DNA of 64,000 bases from an uncultured Bacteroidaceae bacterium (lineage in GTDB: Bacteria; Bacteroidota; Bacteroidia; Bacteroidales; Bacteroidaceae). Below are positions 45,359-56,085 of the stretch, piece after piece. The stretch spans positions 16,613-80,612 of the forward strand of contig CAJOJA010000020.1 of the NCBI GenBank assembly GCA_905234735.1, written 5' to 3'. Position numbers and translations under genes: made by a program. The notes under the pieces were generated by a model. It was not told the DNA's origin and did no database searches. It was given only the letters and a program-made list of their open reading frames with translations. The first letter of the stretch is position 1, and the number at the start of each line of letters is the position of its first letter.

Positions 45359-45444
45359 CGACGTATGGACGGAGCCTTGACGACGCGTCGTCAAGGCTCC
45401 GTCCTAACAACGTACGCGCGTATGTGAGCGCACGCGTGCATGCA
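45359..45444. repeat. Intergenic palindromic/alternating element, copy 2
   Basis: Contains a perfect 38-bp palindrome without loop at 45367-45404 (arms GGACGGAGCCTTGACGACG and its complement), preceded by CGACGTAT, and followed by two 17-nt runs of strictly alternating purine-pyrimidine (45410-45426 and 45428-45444) separated by one base. Related to the element at 22037-22147. The 45249-45713 spacer holds this element and the promoters of sodB and rpsL; no gene is seen in it. Confidence 0.8.
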
Positions 45445-45618
45445 AAAATAAATATGGTATAAACTTATATCGAATAGTCCGAATGTCTACCAAGAGTGGA
45501 ACGCATGCTGATGATGTTTAGAGTTTCTAAAGTGTTAATAATTCTTAAAACTGCATTAAATTACCCTCTTGGATGAAAATTAGAGGTAGAAAAAGATGGT
45601 ATATTCAGATACTTTTTG

Positions 45619-45626
45619 TAACTTTG
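45619..45626 (+). promoter_or_regulatory. -7 promoter element of the str/S10/spc/alpha array
   Basis: TAACTTTG followed by GCACC, 87 nt before rpsL. It is the only good promoter seen ahead of the ribosomal array, so it may drive much of the 18 kb that follows. Confidence 0.65.
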
Positions 45627-45713
45627 CACCCCGAATGGCCATATTATGCCCGTTTGTGAACCAAATTTGACTATAAAAATACATATAATATATAAACTAA
45701 AAACAAAAACAAA

Positions 45714-46094
45714 ATGCCTACAATTCAACAATTGGTAAGAAAAGGCCGTGCTGTGTTGGTAGACAAGAGCAAGAGCCCCGCTTTGGACAGCTGCCCTCAG
45801 CGTCGTGGCGTATGTGTGCGCGTCTACACTACAACACCTAAGAAGCCTAATTCGGCGATGCGTAAAGTCGCCCGTGTCCGTCTGACAAATCAGAAGGAAG
45901 TGAACAGTTACATCCCCGGAGAGGGACACAACTTGCAGGAGCACAGTATTGTGCTGGTGCGTGGCGGTCGTGTGAAGGACCTGCCCGGTGTTCGCTACCA
46001 CATCGTTCGTGGTACGCTGGATACCGCCGGTGTGGCCAACCGCACACAGCGTCGTTCGAAGTATGGTGCAAAGCGCCCCAAGGCTAAGAAGTAA
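45714..46094 (+). CDS. rpsL: 30S ribosomal protein uS12
   Basis: 126 residues; decoding-centre protein. [18 protein letters not shown] and [14 protein letters not shown] contain the lysines whose mutation gives streptomycin resistance, both wild type here. First gene of the array, 109 nt before rpsG. Confidence 0.98.
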   Translation: MPTIQQLVRKGRAVLVDKSKSPALDSCPQRRGVCVRVYTTTPKKPNSAMRKVARVRLTNQKEVNSYIPGEGHNLQEHSIVLVRGGRVKDLPGVRYHIVRGTLDTAGVANRTQRRSKYGAKRPKAKK

Positions 46095-46203
46095 TTGAGA
46101 ATTGAAAATTAACCGTTTTGGTTGTAAACTAAGGTTGAGTAAGACTGCAGAGGCAGTGCTGAAGAACGCGAGAATACAGCCCTGAACAAAAACCCAAAAC
46201 AAA

Positions 46204-46680
46204 ATGCGTAAAGCTAAACCAAAGAAGCGTGTCATCCTTCCCGATCCCGTATATGGCGACGTGAAGGTGTCGAAGTTTGTGAATCACCTGATGTACTCGG
46301 GTAAGAAGAGTATTTCCTATACCATCTTCTACAGCGCCTTGGAAATCGTAGGCGAGAAGATGCAGAGTGCCGAGAAACCCGCCCTCCAGATCTGGAAGGA
46401 GGCCCTCGACAAGATTACCCCTCAGGTGGAGGTCAAGAGCCGCCGTATCGGTGGTGCTACCTTCCAGGTGCCCACTGAAATCCGTCCCGACCGTAAGGAG
46501 TCTATCTCGATGAAGAATATGATTTCCTTCGCTCGCAAGCGTGGTGGTAAGACGATGGCCGATAAACTGGCTGCCGAAATCATGGATGCCTACAACGAAC
46601 AGGGTGGTGCCTTCAAACGTAAGGAGGATATGCACCGCATGGCTGAGGCTAACCGTGCATTTGCACATTTCCGCTTCTAA
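46204..46680 (+). CDS. rpsG: 30S ribosomal protein uS7
   Basis: 158 residues, primary binder of the 16S 3' major domain ([20 protein letters not shown]). Standard length. The 109-nt spacer before it might hold a regulatory structure, but none is obvious. Twenty-nine nt before fusA. Confidence 0.98.
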   Translation: MRKAKPKKRVILPDPVYGDVKVSKFVNHLMYSGKKSISYTIFYSALEIVGEKMQSAEKPALQIWKEALDKITPQVEVKSRRIGGATFQVPTEIRPDRKESISMKNMISFARKRGGKTMADKLAAEIMDAYNEQGGAFKRKEDMHRMAEANRAFAHFRF

Positions 46681-46709
46681 TTCACTTAAGGTAAAAGACT
46701 ACAAGAAAG

Positions 46710-48827
46710 ATGGCAAAACAAGATTTGCATTTGACCCGCAACATCGGTATCATGGCTCACATTGATGCCGGTAAGACCACTACCTCTGAGCGCATCCTGT
46801 TCTACACAGGTAAGACCCATAAGATTGGTGAGGTGCACGAGGGTGCAGCCACCATGGACTGGATGGCCCAGGAGCAGGAGCGTGGTATCACCATCACTAG
46901 TGCCGCCACCACAGCCTATTGGACGTGGAATGGCAACAAGTATAAGTTTAACCTCATCGACACTCCGGGACACGTGGACTTCACTGCTGAGGTGGAGCGT
47001 TCGCTGCGTGTACTGGACGGTGCCGTTGCTGCATATTGTGCAGTAGGTGGTGTGGAACCCCAGTCTGAGACGGTATGGCGCCAGGCCGACAAGTATAACG
47101 TACCCCGTATGGGCTACGTGAACAAGATGGACCGTTCGGGTGCCGACTTCTTCGAGGTTGTCCGCCAGATGAAGGACGTGCTGGGTGCTACCCCCTGTGT
47201 TATCGCGGTGCCCATCGGTGCTGAGGAGAACTTTAAGGGTATCGTTGACCTCATTCAGATGAAAGCTATCTTGTGGCACGACGAGACCATGGGTGCCGAG
47301 TACGATGTGGAAGAGATTCCCGCTGATATGAAGGCCGAATGCGAGGAGTGGCGTGCCAAACTCATTGAGCAGGCCGCAGAGCAGGACGACAGTCTCATGG
47401 AGAAGTATTTCGAGGATCCCGACAGCCTGACCGAAGAGGAGGTGATTGCTGCCATCCGCAAGGGCACGCTGAATCTGGATCTCGTGCCCATGACCTGTGG
47501 TTCTTCGTTCAAGAACAAGGGTGTGCAGAAACTGCTCGACTATGTCTGCATGTTCCTGCCCTCTCCCCTGGATACTCCTGCCATCGTGGGTACCAACCCC
47601 GATACAGGTGAAGAAGAAGACCGTCAGCCCAGCGAGGATGAAAAGACTTCGGCTTTGGCATTCAAGATTGCTACCGATCCCTATGTTGGCCGTCTGACCT
47701 TCTTCCGCGTTTATAGCGGTAAGGTTGAGTCTGGTTCTTACATTTTCAATGTTCGTTCAGGTAAGAAGGAGCGCGTAAGCCGTCTGTTCCAGATGCACTC
47801 AAACCACCAGAACCCCGTTGAGGTGATTGGTGCTGGTGACATCGGTGCCGGTGTAGGTTTCAAGGACATCCGTACGGGTGATACGCTCTCTGATGAAGAT
47901 GCACCCATCGTTCTGGAGTCGATGGACTTCCCCGATCCCGTTATCGGTATCGCCGTAGAGCCCAAGACCCAGAAGGACCTCGACAAACTGTCGAATGGTC
48001 TGGCCAAGTTGGCAGAGGAGGATCCCACGTTTACTGTCAAGACCGACGAGCAGAGCGGACAGACCGTCATCAGCGGTATGGGCGAGTTGCACCTCGACAT
48101 CATTATCGACCGTCTGAAGCGTGAGTTCAAGGTTGAATGTAATCAGGGTAAGCCCCAGGTGAACTACAAGGAGGCCATCACCAAGACTGTCAACCTGCGT
48201 GAGGTTTACAAGAAGCAGTCGGGTGGTCGCGGTAAGTTTGCCGATATCATCGTGAATGTTGGTCCCGTGGACGAGGACTACAAGGAGGGTGGCCTGCAGT
48301 TCAGTAACTTGGTTACCGGCGGTAACATCCCCAAGGAGTTCATCCCCAGCGTTCAAAAGGGCTTCGAAAGTGCCATGAAGAACGGTGTGCTCGGTGGCTT
48401 CCCCATGGATAGCCTTAAGGTTGAGCTGTTGGACGGTTCGTTCCATCCCGTAGACTCTGATCAGCTGTCGTTCGAGATCTGTGCCATCCAGGCCTATAAG
48501 AATGCCTGCTCTCAGGCCAAGCCTGTGCTGATGGAGCCCATCATGCGTCTGGAGGTCGTTACTCCCGAAGAGAATATGGGTGACGTCATCGGTGACTTGA
48601 ACAAGCGTCGTGGTCAGGTTGAGGGTATGGATACTACGCGTACAGGTGCCCGTCTGGTAAAGGCTATGGTGCCCCTGGCAGAGATGTTCGGTTATGTAAC
48701 CGCTCTGCGTACCATCACCTCCGGTCGTGCTACCTCAAGCATGACATACGATCACCATGCTCCCGTAAGTTCTGGTATAGCCAAGGCTGTGCTTGAGGAA
48801 ATCAAAGGACGTGTAGACCTTGTATAA
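46710..48827 (+). CDS. fusA: Elongation factor G
   Basis: 705 residues; translocation GTPase. G1 [16 protein letters not shown]3 [10 protein letters not shown]4 NKMD, then domains II-V complete. Only one copy is in this window. In Bacteroidota a second EF-G-like protein is often encoded elsewhere; sequence here is the canonical array copy. Confidence 0.98.
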   Translation: MAKQDLHLTRNIGIMAHIDAGKTTTSERILFYTGKTHKIGEVHEGAATMDWMAQEQERGITITSAATTAYWTWNGNKYKFNLIDTPGHVDFTAEVERSLRVLDGAVAAYCAVGGVEPQSETVWRQADKYNVPRMGYVNKMDRSGADFFEVVRQMKDVLGATPCVIAVPIGAEENFKGIVDLIQMKAILWHDETMGAEYDVEEIPADMKAECEEWRAKLIEQAAEQDDSLMEKYFEDPDSLTEEEVIAAIRKGTLNLDLVPMTCGSSFKNKGVQKLLDYVCMFLPSPLDTPAIVGTNPDTGEEEDRQPSEDEKTSALAFKIATDPYVGRLTFFRVYSGKVESGSYIFNVRSGKKERVSRLFQMHSNHQNPVEVIGAGDIGAGVGFKDIRTGDTLSDEDAPIVLESMDFPDPVIGIAVEPKTQKDLDKLSNGLAKLAEEDPTFTVKTDEQSGQTVISGMGELHLDIIIDRLKREFKVECNQGKPQVNYKEAITKTVNLREVYKKQSGGRGKFADIIVNVGPVDEDYKEGGLQFSNLVTGGNIPKEFIPSVQKGFESAMKNGVLGGFPMDSLKVELLDGSFHPVDSDQLSFEICAIQAYKNACSQAKPVLMEPIMRLEVVTPEENMGDVIGDLNKRRGQVEGMDTTRTGARLVKAMVPLAEMFGYVTALRTITSGRATSSMTYDHHAPVSSGIAKAVLEEIKGRVDLV

Positions 48828-48836
48828 ATGAAAAAA

Positions 48837-48872
48837 GGCTGCCGCCGAGCAAATGACTCTTTGGCGGCAGCC
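48837..48872 (+). promoter_or_regulatory. Strong hairpin between fusA and rpsJ
   Basis: Ten-bp perfect GC-rich stem GGCTGCCGCC / GGCGGCAGCC with a 16-nt loop, 9 nt after the fusA stop. It has six A on its left and no T-run on its right, so it is not a normal rightward terminator. A 17-codon frame (MKKGCRRANDSLAAAPN) runs through it from the ATG at 48828. It may set the transcript ratio or regulate the S10 cluster. Confidence 0.55.
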
Positions 48873-48913
48873 CCAAATTGAAAATACTAAATCATTAAAT
48901 CGTAAATCTACAG

Positions 48914-49219
48914 ATGAGTCAGAAAATCAGAATCAAACTGAAGTCGTACGACCACAACCTGGTCGACAAATCGGCTGAGAAGATTGTGAAGACCGTAAAG
49001 GTGAGCGGTGCCATCGTAAGTGGTCCTATTCCCCTTCCCACGCACAAGCGTATCTTCACAGTAAACCGTTCGACCTTCGTAAACAAGAAGGCACGTGAGC
49101 AGTTCGAGTTGAATTGCTACAAGCGTCTTATCGACATCTACAGCAGCACCGCAAAGACCGTGGATGCGCTGATGAAGTTGGAATTGCCCAGCGGCGTAGA
49201 AGTCGAAATCAAGGTGTAA
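48914..49219 (+). CDS. rpsJ: 30S ribosomal protein uS10
   Basis: 101 residues ([20 protein letters not shown]). Also acts with NusB in antitermination. First gene of the S10 cluster. Ahead of the next gene lies a 72-nt spacer with CTAG-rich near-repeats. Confidence 0.98.
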   Translation: MSQKIRIKLKSYDHNLVDKSAEKIVKTVKVSGAIVSGPIPLPTHKRIFTVNRSTFVNKKAREQFELNCYKRLIDIYSSTAKTVDALMKLELPSGVEVEIKV

Positions 49220-49291
49220 TGAAAAACTAGACAATCTAGGCAACCTAGAGTCTCTAGAAAAAGAAAATCAATATTTAATAAAACAACTGAA

Positions 49292-49909
49292 ATGCCAGGA
49301 TTATTAGGAAAAAAAATCGGAATGACATCCGTTTTCAGTGCCGAGGGTAAGAATGTACCATGCACTGTTATCGAAGTTGGTCCTTGTGTGGTAACTCAGG
49401 TGAAAAACGTTGAGAAGGACGGCTATGAAGCTGTTCAGCTCGGCTACGAGGAAGCAAAGGAGAAGAATACCTCCGCTCCCATGAAGGGGCACTTCCAGAA
49501 GGCCGGCACCACCCCCAAGCGACACTTGGCCGAGTTCACAGGTTTCGAACAGGAACTGAATCTGGGTGATACGGTCACCGTAGATTTGTTTGCAGACGCA
49601 ACTTACGTAGATGTCGTAGGTGTGTCGAAAGGTCGTGGTTTCCAGGGCGTAGTGAAGCGTCATGGTTTCGGCGGTGTAGGTCAGGCCACACATGGTCAGG
49701 ACGACCGTCTGCGTAAGCCCGGTTCTATCGGTGCCTGCTCTTATCCCGCAAAGGTCTTCAAGGGTCTACGCATGGGTGGTCAAATGGGTAACAAGCGCGT
49801 AACCACGCAAAACCTGCAAGTGTTAAAGGTAATTCCCGAACATAACCTCTTGCTCATCAAGGGTAGTGTTCCCGGATACAATGGTTCAATCGTTAGCGTT
49901 CTGAAGTAA
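49292..49909 (+). CDS. rplC: 50S ribosomal protein uL3
   Basis: 205 residues; early assembly protein near the peptidyl-transferase centre. [20 protein letters not shown] and the [19 protein letters not shown] loop are characteristic. One nt before rplD. Confidence 0.98.
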   Translation: MPGLLGKKIGMTSVFSAEGKNVPCTVIEVGPCVVTQVKNVEKDGYEAVQLGYEEAKEKNTSAPMKGHFQKAGTTPKRHLAEFTGFEQELNLGDTVTVDLFADATYVDVVGVSKGRGFQGVVKRHGFGGVGQATHGQDDRLRKPGSIGACSYPAKVFKGLRMGGQMGNKRVTTQNLQVLKVIPEHNLLLIKGSVPGYNGSIVSVLK

Positions 49910-49910
49910 A

Positions 49911-50540
49911 ATGGAAGTTAGTGTATTAAATATCAAGGGTCAGGATACCGGCCGTAAGGTATCTTTGAACGATGCTATCTACGCCATCGAGCCCAACGAT
50001 CATGCCATCTATCTGGATGTGAAGCTGATCATGGCCAACCAGCGCCAGGGCACAGCAAAGTCGAAGGAAAGAAGTGAAATCACAGGTTCTACCCGTAAGC
50101 TCGGTCGCCAGAAAGGTGGTGGCGGTGCTCGTCGCGGTGACATCAAGTCGCCCGTGCTCGTAGGTGGTGGCCGCGTGTTTGGTCCCAAGCCTCGCGACTA
50201 TGGGTTCAAGCTGAATAAAAAAGAGCGTATCCTCGCTCGCAAATCAGCCCTCGCTTACAAGGCTCAAGAAAATGCCATTCTCGTTGTCGAAGACTTCACT
50301 CTGGAGGCTCCGAAGACGAAATCGTTCGTCGAAATCTTAAATAATCTTAAAATTTCGGGTAAAAAGAGCCTCTTCGTTTTGCCAGGTGTAGATAAAGTTG
50401 TATATTTGTCGTCCCGAAATATCGAGCGTGTCAATGTAATGGCCGCATCTGCACTGAATACCTACAAAGTACTCGACGCAGATGTTATGGTTGTTGCAGA
50501 AGGTGCACTCCCTGTTATCGAGACCAACCTAAACAAGTAA
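49911..50540 (+). CDS. rplD: 50S ribosomal protein uL4
   Basis: 209 residues. The extended exit-tunnel loop with [20 protein letters not shown] is present. In enterobacteria uL4 represses its own operon; no equivalent leader was identified. Twelve nt before rplW. Confidence 0.98.
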   Translation: MEVSVLNIKGQDTGRKVSLNDAIYAIEPNDHAIYLDVKLIMANQRQGTAKSKERSEITGSTRKLGRQKGGGGARRGDIKSPVLVGGGRVFGPKPRDYGFKLNKKERILARKSALAYKAQENAILVVEDFTLEAPKTKSFVEILNNLKISGKKSLFVLPGVDKVVYLSSRNIERVNVMAASALNTYKVLDADVMVVAEGALPVIETNLNK

Positions 50541-50552
50541 AGTAAGCTGAAT

Positions 50553-50843
50553 ATGGCATACATTATCAAACCTCTGGTCACTGAGAAGATGACCCAGATT
50601 ACAGAGAAGCAGAACAAGTTCGGCTTCATTGTTCGTCCTGATGCCAACAAACTTGAGATACAAAAGGAGGTAGAGGCTCGCTACAACGTGACCGTGACCG
50701 ACGTGAACACTATGCGTTACGCCGGTAAGGCCAAACAGCGTTACACTCGTTCTGGATTGCTCAAGGGCCGCACGAACGCATTTAAGAAGGCCATCGTCAC
50801 ACTGAAGGATGGCGACACAATTGATTTCTATAGCAATATTTAA
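50553..50843 (+). CDS. rplW: 50S ribosomal protein uL23
   Basis: 96 residues (MAYIIKPLVTEKMTQITEKQ), docking site at the tunnel exit for trigger factor and SRP. Six nt before rplB. Confidence 0.97.
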   Translation: MAYIIKPLVTEKMTQITEKQNKFGFIVRPDANKLEIQKEVEARYNVTVTDVNTMRYAGKAKQRYTRSGLLKGRTNAFKKAIVTLKDGDTIDFYSNI

Positions 50844-50849
50844 TAAGAG

Positions 50850-51680
50850 ATGGCAGTACGTAAATTCAAGCCCACAACACCAGGGCAGAGACACAAGATT
50901 ATAGGTACTTTCGAGGAAATTACTGCATCAGTACCTGAGAAGTCTCTCGTGTACGGCAAGCGCTCAACCGGTGGTCGTAACAACACCGGTAAGATGACCA
51001 ACCGCTATATGGGCGGTGGACATAAGAGAAAGTTCCGTGTGATCGACTTCAAGCGAGAGAAAGATGGTGTTCCCGCAATTGTAAAGACAATCGAGTACGA
51101 TCCTAACCGTTCGGCTAGAATCGCCTTGCTGTTCTACGTTGACGGTGAAAAGCGTTATATTATTGCTCCCAACGGGCTGAAGGTGGGTGACAAGGTGATG
51201 AGCGGTGCAGAGGCAGCTCCTGAAGTAGGAAATGCATTGCCCCTGAAGAACATTCCCGTCGGTACCATCATCCACAACATCGAGCTGCGCCCAGGACAGG
51301 GTGCTCTGCTCGTTCGTTCCGCTGGTAACTTCGCACAGCTGACGTCCCGCGATGGTGACTATTGTGTGATTAAATTGCCTTCTGGCGAGACTCGTCTGAT
51401 TCTGGGCACTTGCAAGGCTACCGTAGGCAGTGTCGGTAATTCCGACCACGCATTGGAGAGCTCCGGTAAGGCTGGACGTACGCGTTGGTTAGGCCGTCGT
51501 CCCCACAACCGTGGCGTTGTCATGAATCCCCACGATCACCCGATGGGTGGTGGTGAAGGCCGTCAGTCCGGTGGACATCCCCGTTCACGTAAGGGCTTGT
51601 ATGCTAAGGGTCTCAAGACACGCGCACCGAAGAAGCAGTCGAACAAGTACATCATCGAGAGAGCTAACAAGAAGAAGTAA
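50850..51680 (+). CDS. rplB: 50S ribosomal protein uL2
   Basis: 276 residues, central to 50S assembly and peptidyl transfer. The conserved loop [20 protein letters not shown] with the essential histidine is intact. Normal length. Confidence 0.98.
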   Translation: MAVRKFKPTTPGQRHKIIGTFEEITASVPEKSLVYGKRSTGGRNNTGKMTNRYMGGGHKRKFRVIDFKREKDGVPAIVKTIEYDPNRSARIALLFYVDGEKRYIIAPNGLKVGDKVMSGAEAAPEVGNALPLKNIPVGTIIHNIELRPGQGALLVRSAGNFAQLTSRDGDYCVIKLPSGETRLILGTCKATVGSVGNSDHALESSGKAGRTRWLGRRPHNRGVVMNPHDHPMGGGEGRQSGGHPRSRKGLYAKGLKTRAPKKQSNKYIIERANKKK

Positions 51681-51703
51681 CCAGGCAAGTTAAAGAGTAA
51701 ATT

Positions 51704-51973
51704 ATGAGTCGTTCATTAAAGAAAGGTCCATATATCGAAGTGAATCTTGAGAACAAGGTTCTCGCCATGAATGAAAGTGGTAAGAAAACCGTAGTCAAGA
51801 CTTGGGCCCGTGCTTCTATGATTTCCCCCGATTTCGTGGGTCACACCATAGCAGTACATAACGGAAACAAATTTATCCCTGTTTACATTACTGAGAACAT
51901 GGTAGGACACAAGCTTGGCGAGTTCGCTCCCACACGTAAGTTCGGCGGCCATGCAGGTCAGAAGAAGAAGTAA
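51704..51973 (+). CDS. rpsS: 30S ribosomal protein uS19
   Basis: 89 residues ([20 protein letters not shown]), 30S head protein. [12 protein letters not shown] end typical. Thirty-four nt before rplV. Confidence 0.98.
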   Translation: MSRSLKKGPYIEVNLENKVLAMNESGKKTVVKTWARASMISPDFVGHTIAVHNGNKFIPVYITENMVGHKLGEFAPTRKFGGHAGQKKK

Positions 51974-52007
51974 GTAGGGCATTAACAGAAAAAAGAGTAA
52001 TAATATA

Positions 52008-52403
52008 ATGGGAAAAAGAAAGAAATTAGCTGCCGAGGCTAGAAAGGCAGCAAAGAAGACCCAGTTCTTCGCTAAACTGAAGGACGTGCCCTCTTCTCCC
52101 CGCAAGATGAGATATGTGGTTGACTTGATTCGCGGTATGGAGGTGAACAGAGCACTTGGCACACTGAAGTTCTCGACGAAGGCTGCTTCTGCTGATGTAG
52201 AGAAGGTTCTTCGTTCTGCCATTGCAAACTGGGAGCAGAAGAACGAGCGTAAGGCAGAGGACGGCGAACTTTTCGTCACTCGCGTGTTTGTAGACGAGGG
52301 TGCTACCCTCAAGCGTATGAGACCTGCTCCCCAGGGTCGTGGTTACAGAATCCGTAAGCGTTCTAACCACATTACTTTGTACGTCGATACTAAGAACGAT
52401 TAA
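52008..52403 (+). CDS. rplV: 50S ribosomal protein uL22
   Basis: 131 residues; lines the exit tunnel with its beta-hairpin ([20 protein letters not shown]). Complete, with the usual Bacteroidota basic N-terminal extension ([20 protein letters not shown]). Fifteen nt before rpsC. Confidence 0.97.
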   Translation: MGKRKKLAAEARKAAKKTQFFAKLKDVPSSPRKMRYVVDLIRGMEVNRALGTLKFSTKAASADVEKVLRSAIANWEQKNERKAEDGELFVTRVFVDEGATLKRMRPAPQGRGYRIRKRSNHITLYVDTKND

Positions 52404-52418
52404 TGACTAAGAAAAAGT

Positions 52419-53147
52419 ATGGGACAGAAAGTTAATCCAATAAGCAATCGTCTGGGTATCGTCCGCGGTTGGGATTCAAATTGGTATGGTGGCAAGGATT
52501 TCGGTGACGCCCTCCTCGAGGACAGCAAAATCCGCAAATACCTCAACGCCCGTCTGGGTGATGCCAGCATCTCCAAGATTGTTATCGAGCGTACACTGAA
52601 ACTCGTGACTATTACGGTTTGCACAGCCCGTCCTGGTCTTATCATTGGTAAGGGCGGTGAAAAGGTTGACAAACTGAAGGAAGAACTGAAGAAAATTACC
52701 GACAAAGAGGTTCAGATTAATATCTTCGAAGTGCGTAAGCCCGAACTCGATGCTACCATTGTTGCAAACAACATCGCTCGCCAGGTAGAGGGTAAGGTTT
52801 CTTATCGCCGTGCAATCAAGATGGCCGTTGCAAATACCATGCGCGCCGGTGCTGAAGGTATTAAGGTGCAGATTTCCGGTCGACTGAACGGTGCCGAAAT
52901 CGCACGTAGCGAAATGTTCAAGGAGGGTCGTACTCCCCTGCATACGTTCCGTGCCGACATCGACTATTGCAAGGCAGAGGCTCTGACCAAGGTTGGTTTG
53001 CTGGGTCTGAAGGTATGGATTTGCCGTGGCGAAGTATTCGGAAAGCGCGACCTTGCGCCCAACTTCACACAGCAGAAGGAGAACAGTGGACGTGGCTTCG
53101 GTAACGGCCCCAAGAACTTCCGCCGCAAGAGAAACAACAATCGCTAA
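52419..53147 (+). CDS. rpsC: 30S ribosomal protein uS3
   Basis: 242 residues, mRNA-entry protein with a KH domain ([20 protein letters not shown]) and a basic C-terminal extension (FRRKRNNNR). Complete. Thirteen nt before the damaged rplP. Confidence 0.98.
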   Translation: MGQKVNPISNRLGIVRGWDSNWYGGKDFGDALLEDSKIRKYLNARLGDASISKIVIERTLKLVTITVCTARPGLIIGKGGEKVDKLKEELKKITDKEVQINIFEVRKPELDATIVANNIARQVEGKVSYRRAIKMAVANTMRAGAEGIKVQISGRLNGAEIARSEMFKEGRTPLHTFRADIDYCKAEALTKVGLLGLKVWICRGEVFGKRDLAPNFTQQKENSGRGFGNGPKNFRRKRNNNR

Positions 53148-53160
53148 AAACTAAATCATC

Positions 53161-53572
53161 ATGTTACAACCTAAAAGAACCAAATATAGAAGACCACAAA
53201 AAGGTCGTTGCAAGGGCAACGCCCAGCGCGGCAACCAGCTGACCTTCGGTTCCTTCGGAATCAAGTCGGATTACGGCACGTCAGATTGAGGCTGCCCGTG
53301 TTGCCATGACACGTTATATGCAGCGTGAGGGTCAGAGTTGGATTCGTATCTTCCCCGACAAACCCATCACCAAGAAGCCTGCAGATGTACGTATGGGTAA
53401 GGGTAAGGGTGATCCCGTAGGATACGTGTTCCCCATCACCCCCGGACGTATTATATTTGAGATTGAGGGCGTATCGTACGACATAGCCAAGGAAGCACTC
53501 CGTCTGGCCGCACAGAAACTGCCCGTGACAACCAAGTTCATTGTTAGAAGAGATTACGATAAAAACGCATAA
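53161..53572 (+). pseudogene. rplP: Ribosomal protein uL16, frame broken by an apparent 14-nt loss
   Basis: The first 36 codons ([20 protein letters not shown] to FGSFGIKS) are normal uL16. Then the frame reads DYGTSD and stops at TGA 53287-53289. The remainder is intact in the +1 frame, starting [20 protein letters not shown] and ending RRDYDKNA at 53572. Bacteroidota relatives have seven residues ending WIT between these parts; only about 7 nt are left, so 14 nt seem lost next to 53268. Restored length would be 141, normal. uL16 is needed for late 50S maturation, so a true loss would be nearly lethal unless another copy exists. Assembly error is the first suspicion. Confidence 0.9.
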
Positions 53573-53574
53573 TT

Positions 53575-53769
53575 ATGAAAGTAGCAGAAATACAGAAACT
53601 GTCTACCGACGATCTGCGGGAACAGATTCAGACGGAGAAGGCTAACTATACACAGATGCTGTTGAACCATGCCGTATCTCCCCTCGAGAACAATGCTCAG
53701 ATTAAGGCGGCACGTCGTAATATCGCTCGCTTGCTGACGGTTCTTCGTCAGAGAGAACTTAACAAATAA
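53575..53769 (+). CDS. rpmC: 50S ribosomal protein uL29
   Basis: 64 residues, two-helix protein at the tunnel exit (MKVAEIQKLSTDDLREQIQT). Two nt after the rplP stop, showing that the rplP reading frame end is the natural one. Confidence 0.96.
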   Translation: MKVAEIQKLSTDDLREQIQTEKANYTQMLLNHAVSPLENNAQIKAARRNIARLLTVLRQRELNK

Positions 53770-53781
53770 TGGTCTACACAC

Positions 53782-54039
53782 ATGGAAGCTAGAAATTTAA
53801 GAAAAACAAGAACGGGTGTCGTGGTTAGCGACAAGATGGATAAGACCATTGTTGTAGCAGCTAAGTTCAAGGAAAAGCATCCGATTTATGGTAAGTTCGT
53901 TAATAAGACGAAGAAATACCATGCCCATGACGAGAAGAATGACTGTCACAAGGGTGACACCGTGATGATTATGGAGACTCGTCCTCTGAGCAAAACCAAG
54001 AGATGGAGAGTAGTAGAAATCGTAGAAAGAGCTAAGTAA
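53782..54039 (+). CDS. rpsQ: 30S ribosomal protein uS17
   Basis: 85 residues ([20 protein letters not shown]), OB-fold protein in the 30S body; conserved block [20 protein letters not shown]. Two nt before rplN. Confidence 0.97.
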   Translation: MEARNLRKTRTGVVVSDKMDKTIVVAAKFKEKHPIYGKFVNKTKKYHAHDEKNDCHKGDTVMIMETRPLSKTKRWRVVEIVERAK

Positions 54040-54041
54040 TC

Positions 54042-54407
54042 ATGATACAAGCAGAATCAAGATTGGTAGTTGCGGACAACAGCGGCGCAAAAGAGTGCCT
54101 GTGCATTCGCGTACTCGGCGGTACTCGTCGTCGCTATGCGTCTGTAGGTGACGTGATTGTTGTTGCTGTGAAGAGTGCAATCCCCACCAGTGATGTTAAG
54201 AAAGGTGCAGTATCAAAGGCCCTGATCGTTCGTACGAAGAAGGAAGTCCGTCGTCCCGACGGTTCCTATATAAGGTTTGATGACAACGCTTGCGTTCTCC
54301 TGAACAACGCCGGCGAATTGCGTGGCAGTCGTATTTTCGGTCCCGTGGCTCGTGAACTTCGCGCAGTCAACATGAAGGTCGTTTCCTTGGCACCTGAGGT
54401 TCTTTAA
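54042..54407 (+). CDS. rplN: 50S ribosomal protein uL14
   Basis: 121 residues ([20 protein letters not shown]), part of the subunit interface and target of the silencing factor RsfS. Standard length; starts the spc cluster. Confidence 0.98.
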   Translation: MIQAESRLVVADNSGAKECLCIRVLGGTRRRYASVGDVIVVAVKSAIPTSDVKKGAVSKALIVRTKKEVRRPDGSYIRFDDNACVLLNNAGELRGSRIFGPVARELRAVNMKVVSLAPEVL

Positions 54408-54427
54408 CCTATTTAAGAATTTAAGTA

Positions 54428-54748
54428 ATGAGTAAGTTACACATTAAGAAAGGCGATACAGTATACGTAAACGCTGGTAACAACAAGGGCAAGACTGGCA
54501 CCGTGTTGAAAGTGTTGGTAGATGAGAAGCGCGCCATCGTTGAAGGTGTGAACATGGTATCCAAGAGCCAAAAGCCTAGTGCCAAGTATCCCCAGGGCGG
54601 TATCATCAAACAGGAGGCCCCCATCCACATCTCAAACCTGAACGTGGTCGATCCCAAGGATGGCAAGCCTACTCGAATTGGTAGAAAACTGAACGCTGAC
54701 GGCAAACTGGTCCGTTATGCTAAAAAATCTGGAGAGGAGATTAAGTAA
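54428..54748 (+). CDS. rplX: 50S ribosomal protein uL24
   Basis: 106 residues with a KOW motif ([20 protein letters not shown]), assembly initiator. Its stop overlaps the rplE start by one base (TAATG). Confidence 0.97.
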   Translation: MSKLHIKKGDTVYVNAGNNKGKTGTVLKVLVDEKRAIVEGVNMVSKSQKPSAKYPQGGIIKQEAPIHISNLNVVDPKDGKPTRIGRKLNADGKLVRYAKKSGEEIK

Positions 54749-55305
54749 TGGCAAATACTGCAAGCCTTAAAAAAGAATATGCGGAGCGCATTGCTCCCGC
54801 TTTGATGAAGCAGTTCAACTACTCTTCATCCATGCAGATTCCCGTGCTGAAGAAGATTGTCATCAATCAGGGTCTCGGTATGGCTACTGCTGACAAGAAG
54901 ATTATCGAAGTGGCAATCAATGAGATTACAGCAATCACCGGTCAAAAGGCCGTTGCCACAGTTTCTAAAAAGGACGTCGCAAACTTTAAGCTTCGTAAGA
55001 AGATGCCCATCGGTGTGATGGTTACCCTGCGTCGTGAGCGTATGTACGAGTTCCTGGAAAAGCTGGTTCGTGTGGCTTTGCCCCGTATCCGTGACTTCAA
55101 AGGTATCGAAAGCAAGTTTGACGGCCGCGGTAACTATACCCTCGGCATTCAGGAGCAAATCATCTTCCCCGAGATTAACATCGATACCATCGACCGTATC
55201 TTGGGTATGAATATCACCTTCGTCACTACCGCAAAGACAGACGAGGAGGGTTTTGCACTCCTGAAGGAGTTTGGTCTGCCCTTTAAGAACGCTAATAACG
55301 ATTAA
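54748..55305 (+). CDS. rplE: 50S ribosomal protein uL5
   Basis: 185 residues; binds 5S rRNA and contacts P-site t[23 protein letters not shown] is conserved. An AGGAG sits 8 nt before its ATG inside rplX, possibly by chance of coding. Confidence 0.98.
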   Translation: MANTASLKKEYAERIAPALMKQFNYSSSMQIPVLKKIVINQGLGMATADKKIIEVAINEITAITGQKAVATVSKKDVANFKLRKKMPIGVMVTLRRERMYEFLEKLVRVALPRIRDFKGIESKFDGRGNYTLGIQEQIIFPEINIDTIDRILGMNITFVTTAKTDEEGFALLKEFGLPFKNANND

Positions 55306-55313
55306 GAAGAGAT

Positions 55314-55613
55314 ATGGCAAAAGAATCAATGAAGGCCCGTGAGGTGAAAAGAGCCAAACTCGTGGCCAAGTATGCTGAAAAGCGTGCAGCACTGAAGAAA
55401 ATCGTCAATACGGGCGACCCCGTAGAGGCTTACGAAGCAGCACGCAAGCTGCAGGAGATACCCCGTAACGCTAATCCCATCCGCCTGCACAATCGCTGCA
55501 AGCTGACCGGACGCCCCAAGGGTTATATGCGCCTGTTTGGAATCAGCCGTATTCAGTTCCGTGAGATGGCCTCCAGTGGTCTCATTCCCGGTGTGAAGAA
55601 GGCCAGCTGGTAA
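55314..55613 (+). CDS. rpsN: 30S ribosomal protein uS14 (zinc-free form)
   Basis: 99 residues, long bacterial form lacking the CxxC zinc knuckles; a single Cys remains in [20 protein letters not shown]. It sits in the 30S head. Eight nt after rplE. Confidence 0.97.
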   Translation: MAKESMKAREVKRAKLVAKYAEKRAALKKIVNTGDPVEAYEAARKLQEIPRNANPIRLHNRCKLTGRPKGYMRLFGISRIQFREMASSGLIPGVKKASW

Positions 55614-55639
55614 GAGAGTTCTTTAATTATTTAATATTG

Positions 55640-55654
55640 TCGGGGTTGTCCCGA
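55640..55654 (+). other. Small hairpin before rpsH
   Basis: TCGGG/CCCGA stem with a 5-nt loop in the AT-rich 61-nt spacer ahead of rpsH. A feedback site for uS8 is conceivable but nothing proves it. Confidence 0.3.
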
Positions 55655-55674
55655 TTAATTAAAAATTACATAAA

Positions 55675-56070
55675 ATGACAGATCCAATAGCTGATTATTT
55701 GACACGGTTGCGTAATGCAATTATGGCTAAGCACAGAGTTGTTGAATGCCCCGCGTCGAATTTGAAAAAGGAGATTACAAAAATCCTTTTCGAGAAAGGC
55801 TATATCTTGAACTACCAGTTCGTAGAGGACGGTCCTCAGGGAACTATCAAGATAGCCTTGAAGTATGACAATGCGTCAAAAGAGAGTGCAATCAAAAAGC
55901 TGATTCGCATCTCAAAGCCCGGCATGCGCAAGTACACGGGTTACAAAGACATGCCAAGAGTTATTAATGGATTGGGTATCGCTGTGATATCTACATCCAA
56001 GGGTGTAATGACCAACAAGGAAGCTGCCGAACAGAAGATTGGTGGTGAAGTTCTTTGTTATGTGTATTAA
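55675..56070 (+). CDS. rpsH: 30S ribosomal protein uS8
   Basis: 131 residues (MTDPIADYLTRLRNAIMAKH), binds 16S helix 21 and is the spc operon repressor in enterobacteria. C-terminal STSKGVMTNKEAAEQKIGGE block conserved. Confidence 0.98.
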   Translation: MTDPIADYLTRLRNAIMAKHRVVECPASNLKKEITKILFEKGYILNYQFVEDGPQGTIKIALKYDNASKESAIKKLIRISKPGMRKYTGYKDMPRVINGLGIAVISTSKGVMTNKEAAEQKIGGEVLCYVY

Positions 56071-56085
56071 TAGGAGGATTAAGCT

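Noticed and set aside
45367..45404. 38-bp palindrome as an intrinsic terminator
   Set aside because: No loop and no T-run on either side, and no gene end within 100 nt on the plus strand.
53161..53572. Programmed frameshift or ribosomal bypass in rplP (and likewise rpsU)
   Set aside because: The codons for conserved residues are themselves absent, so no shift could restore the normal protein. No slippery run or stimulatory hairpin is seen at either site.
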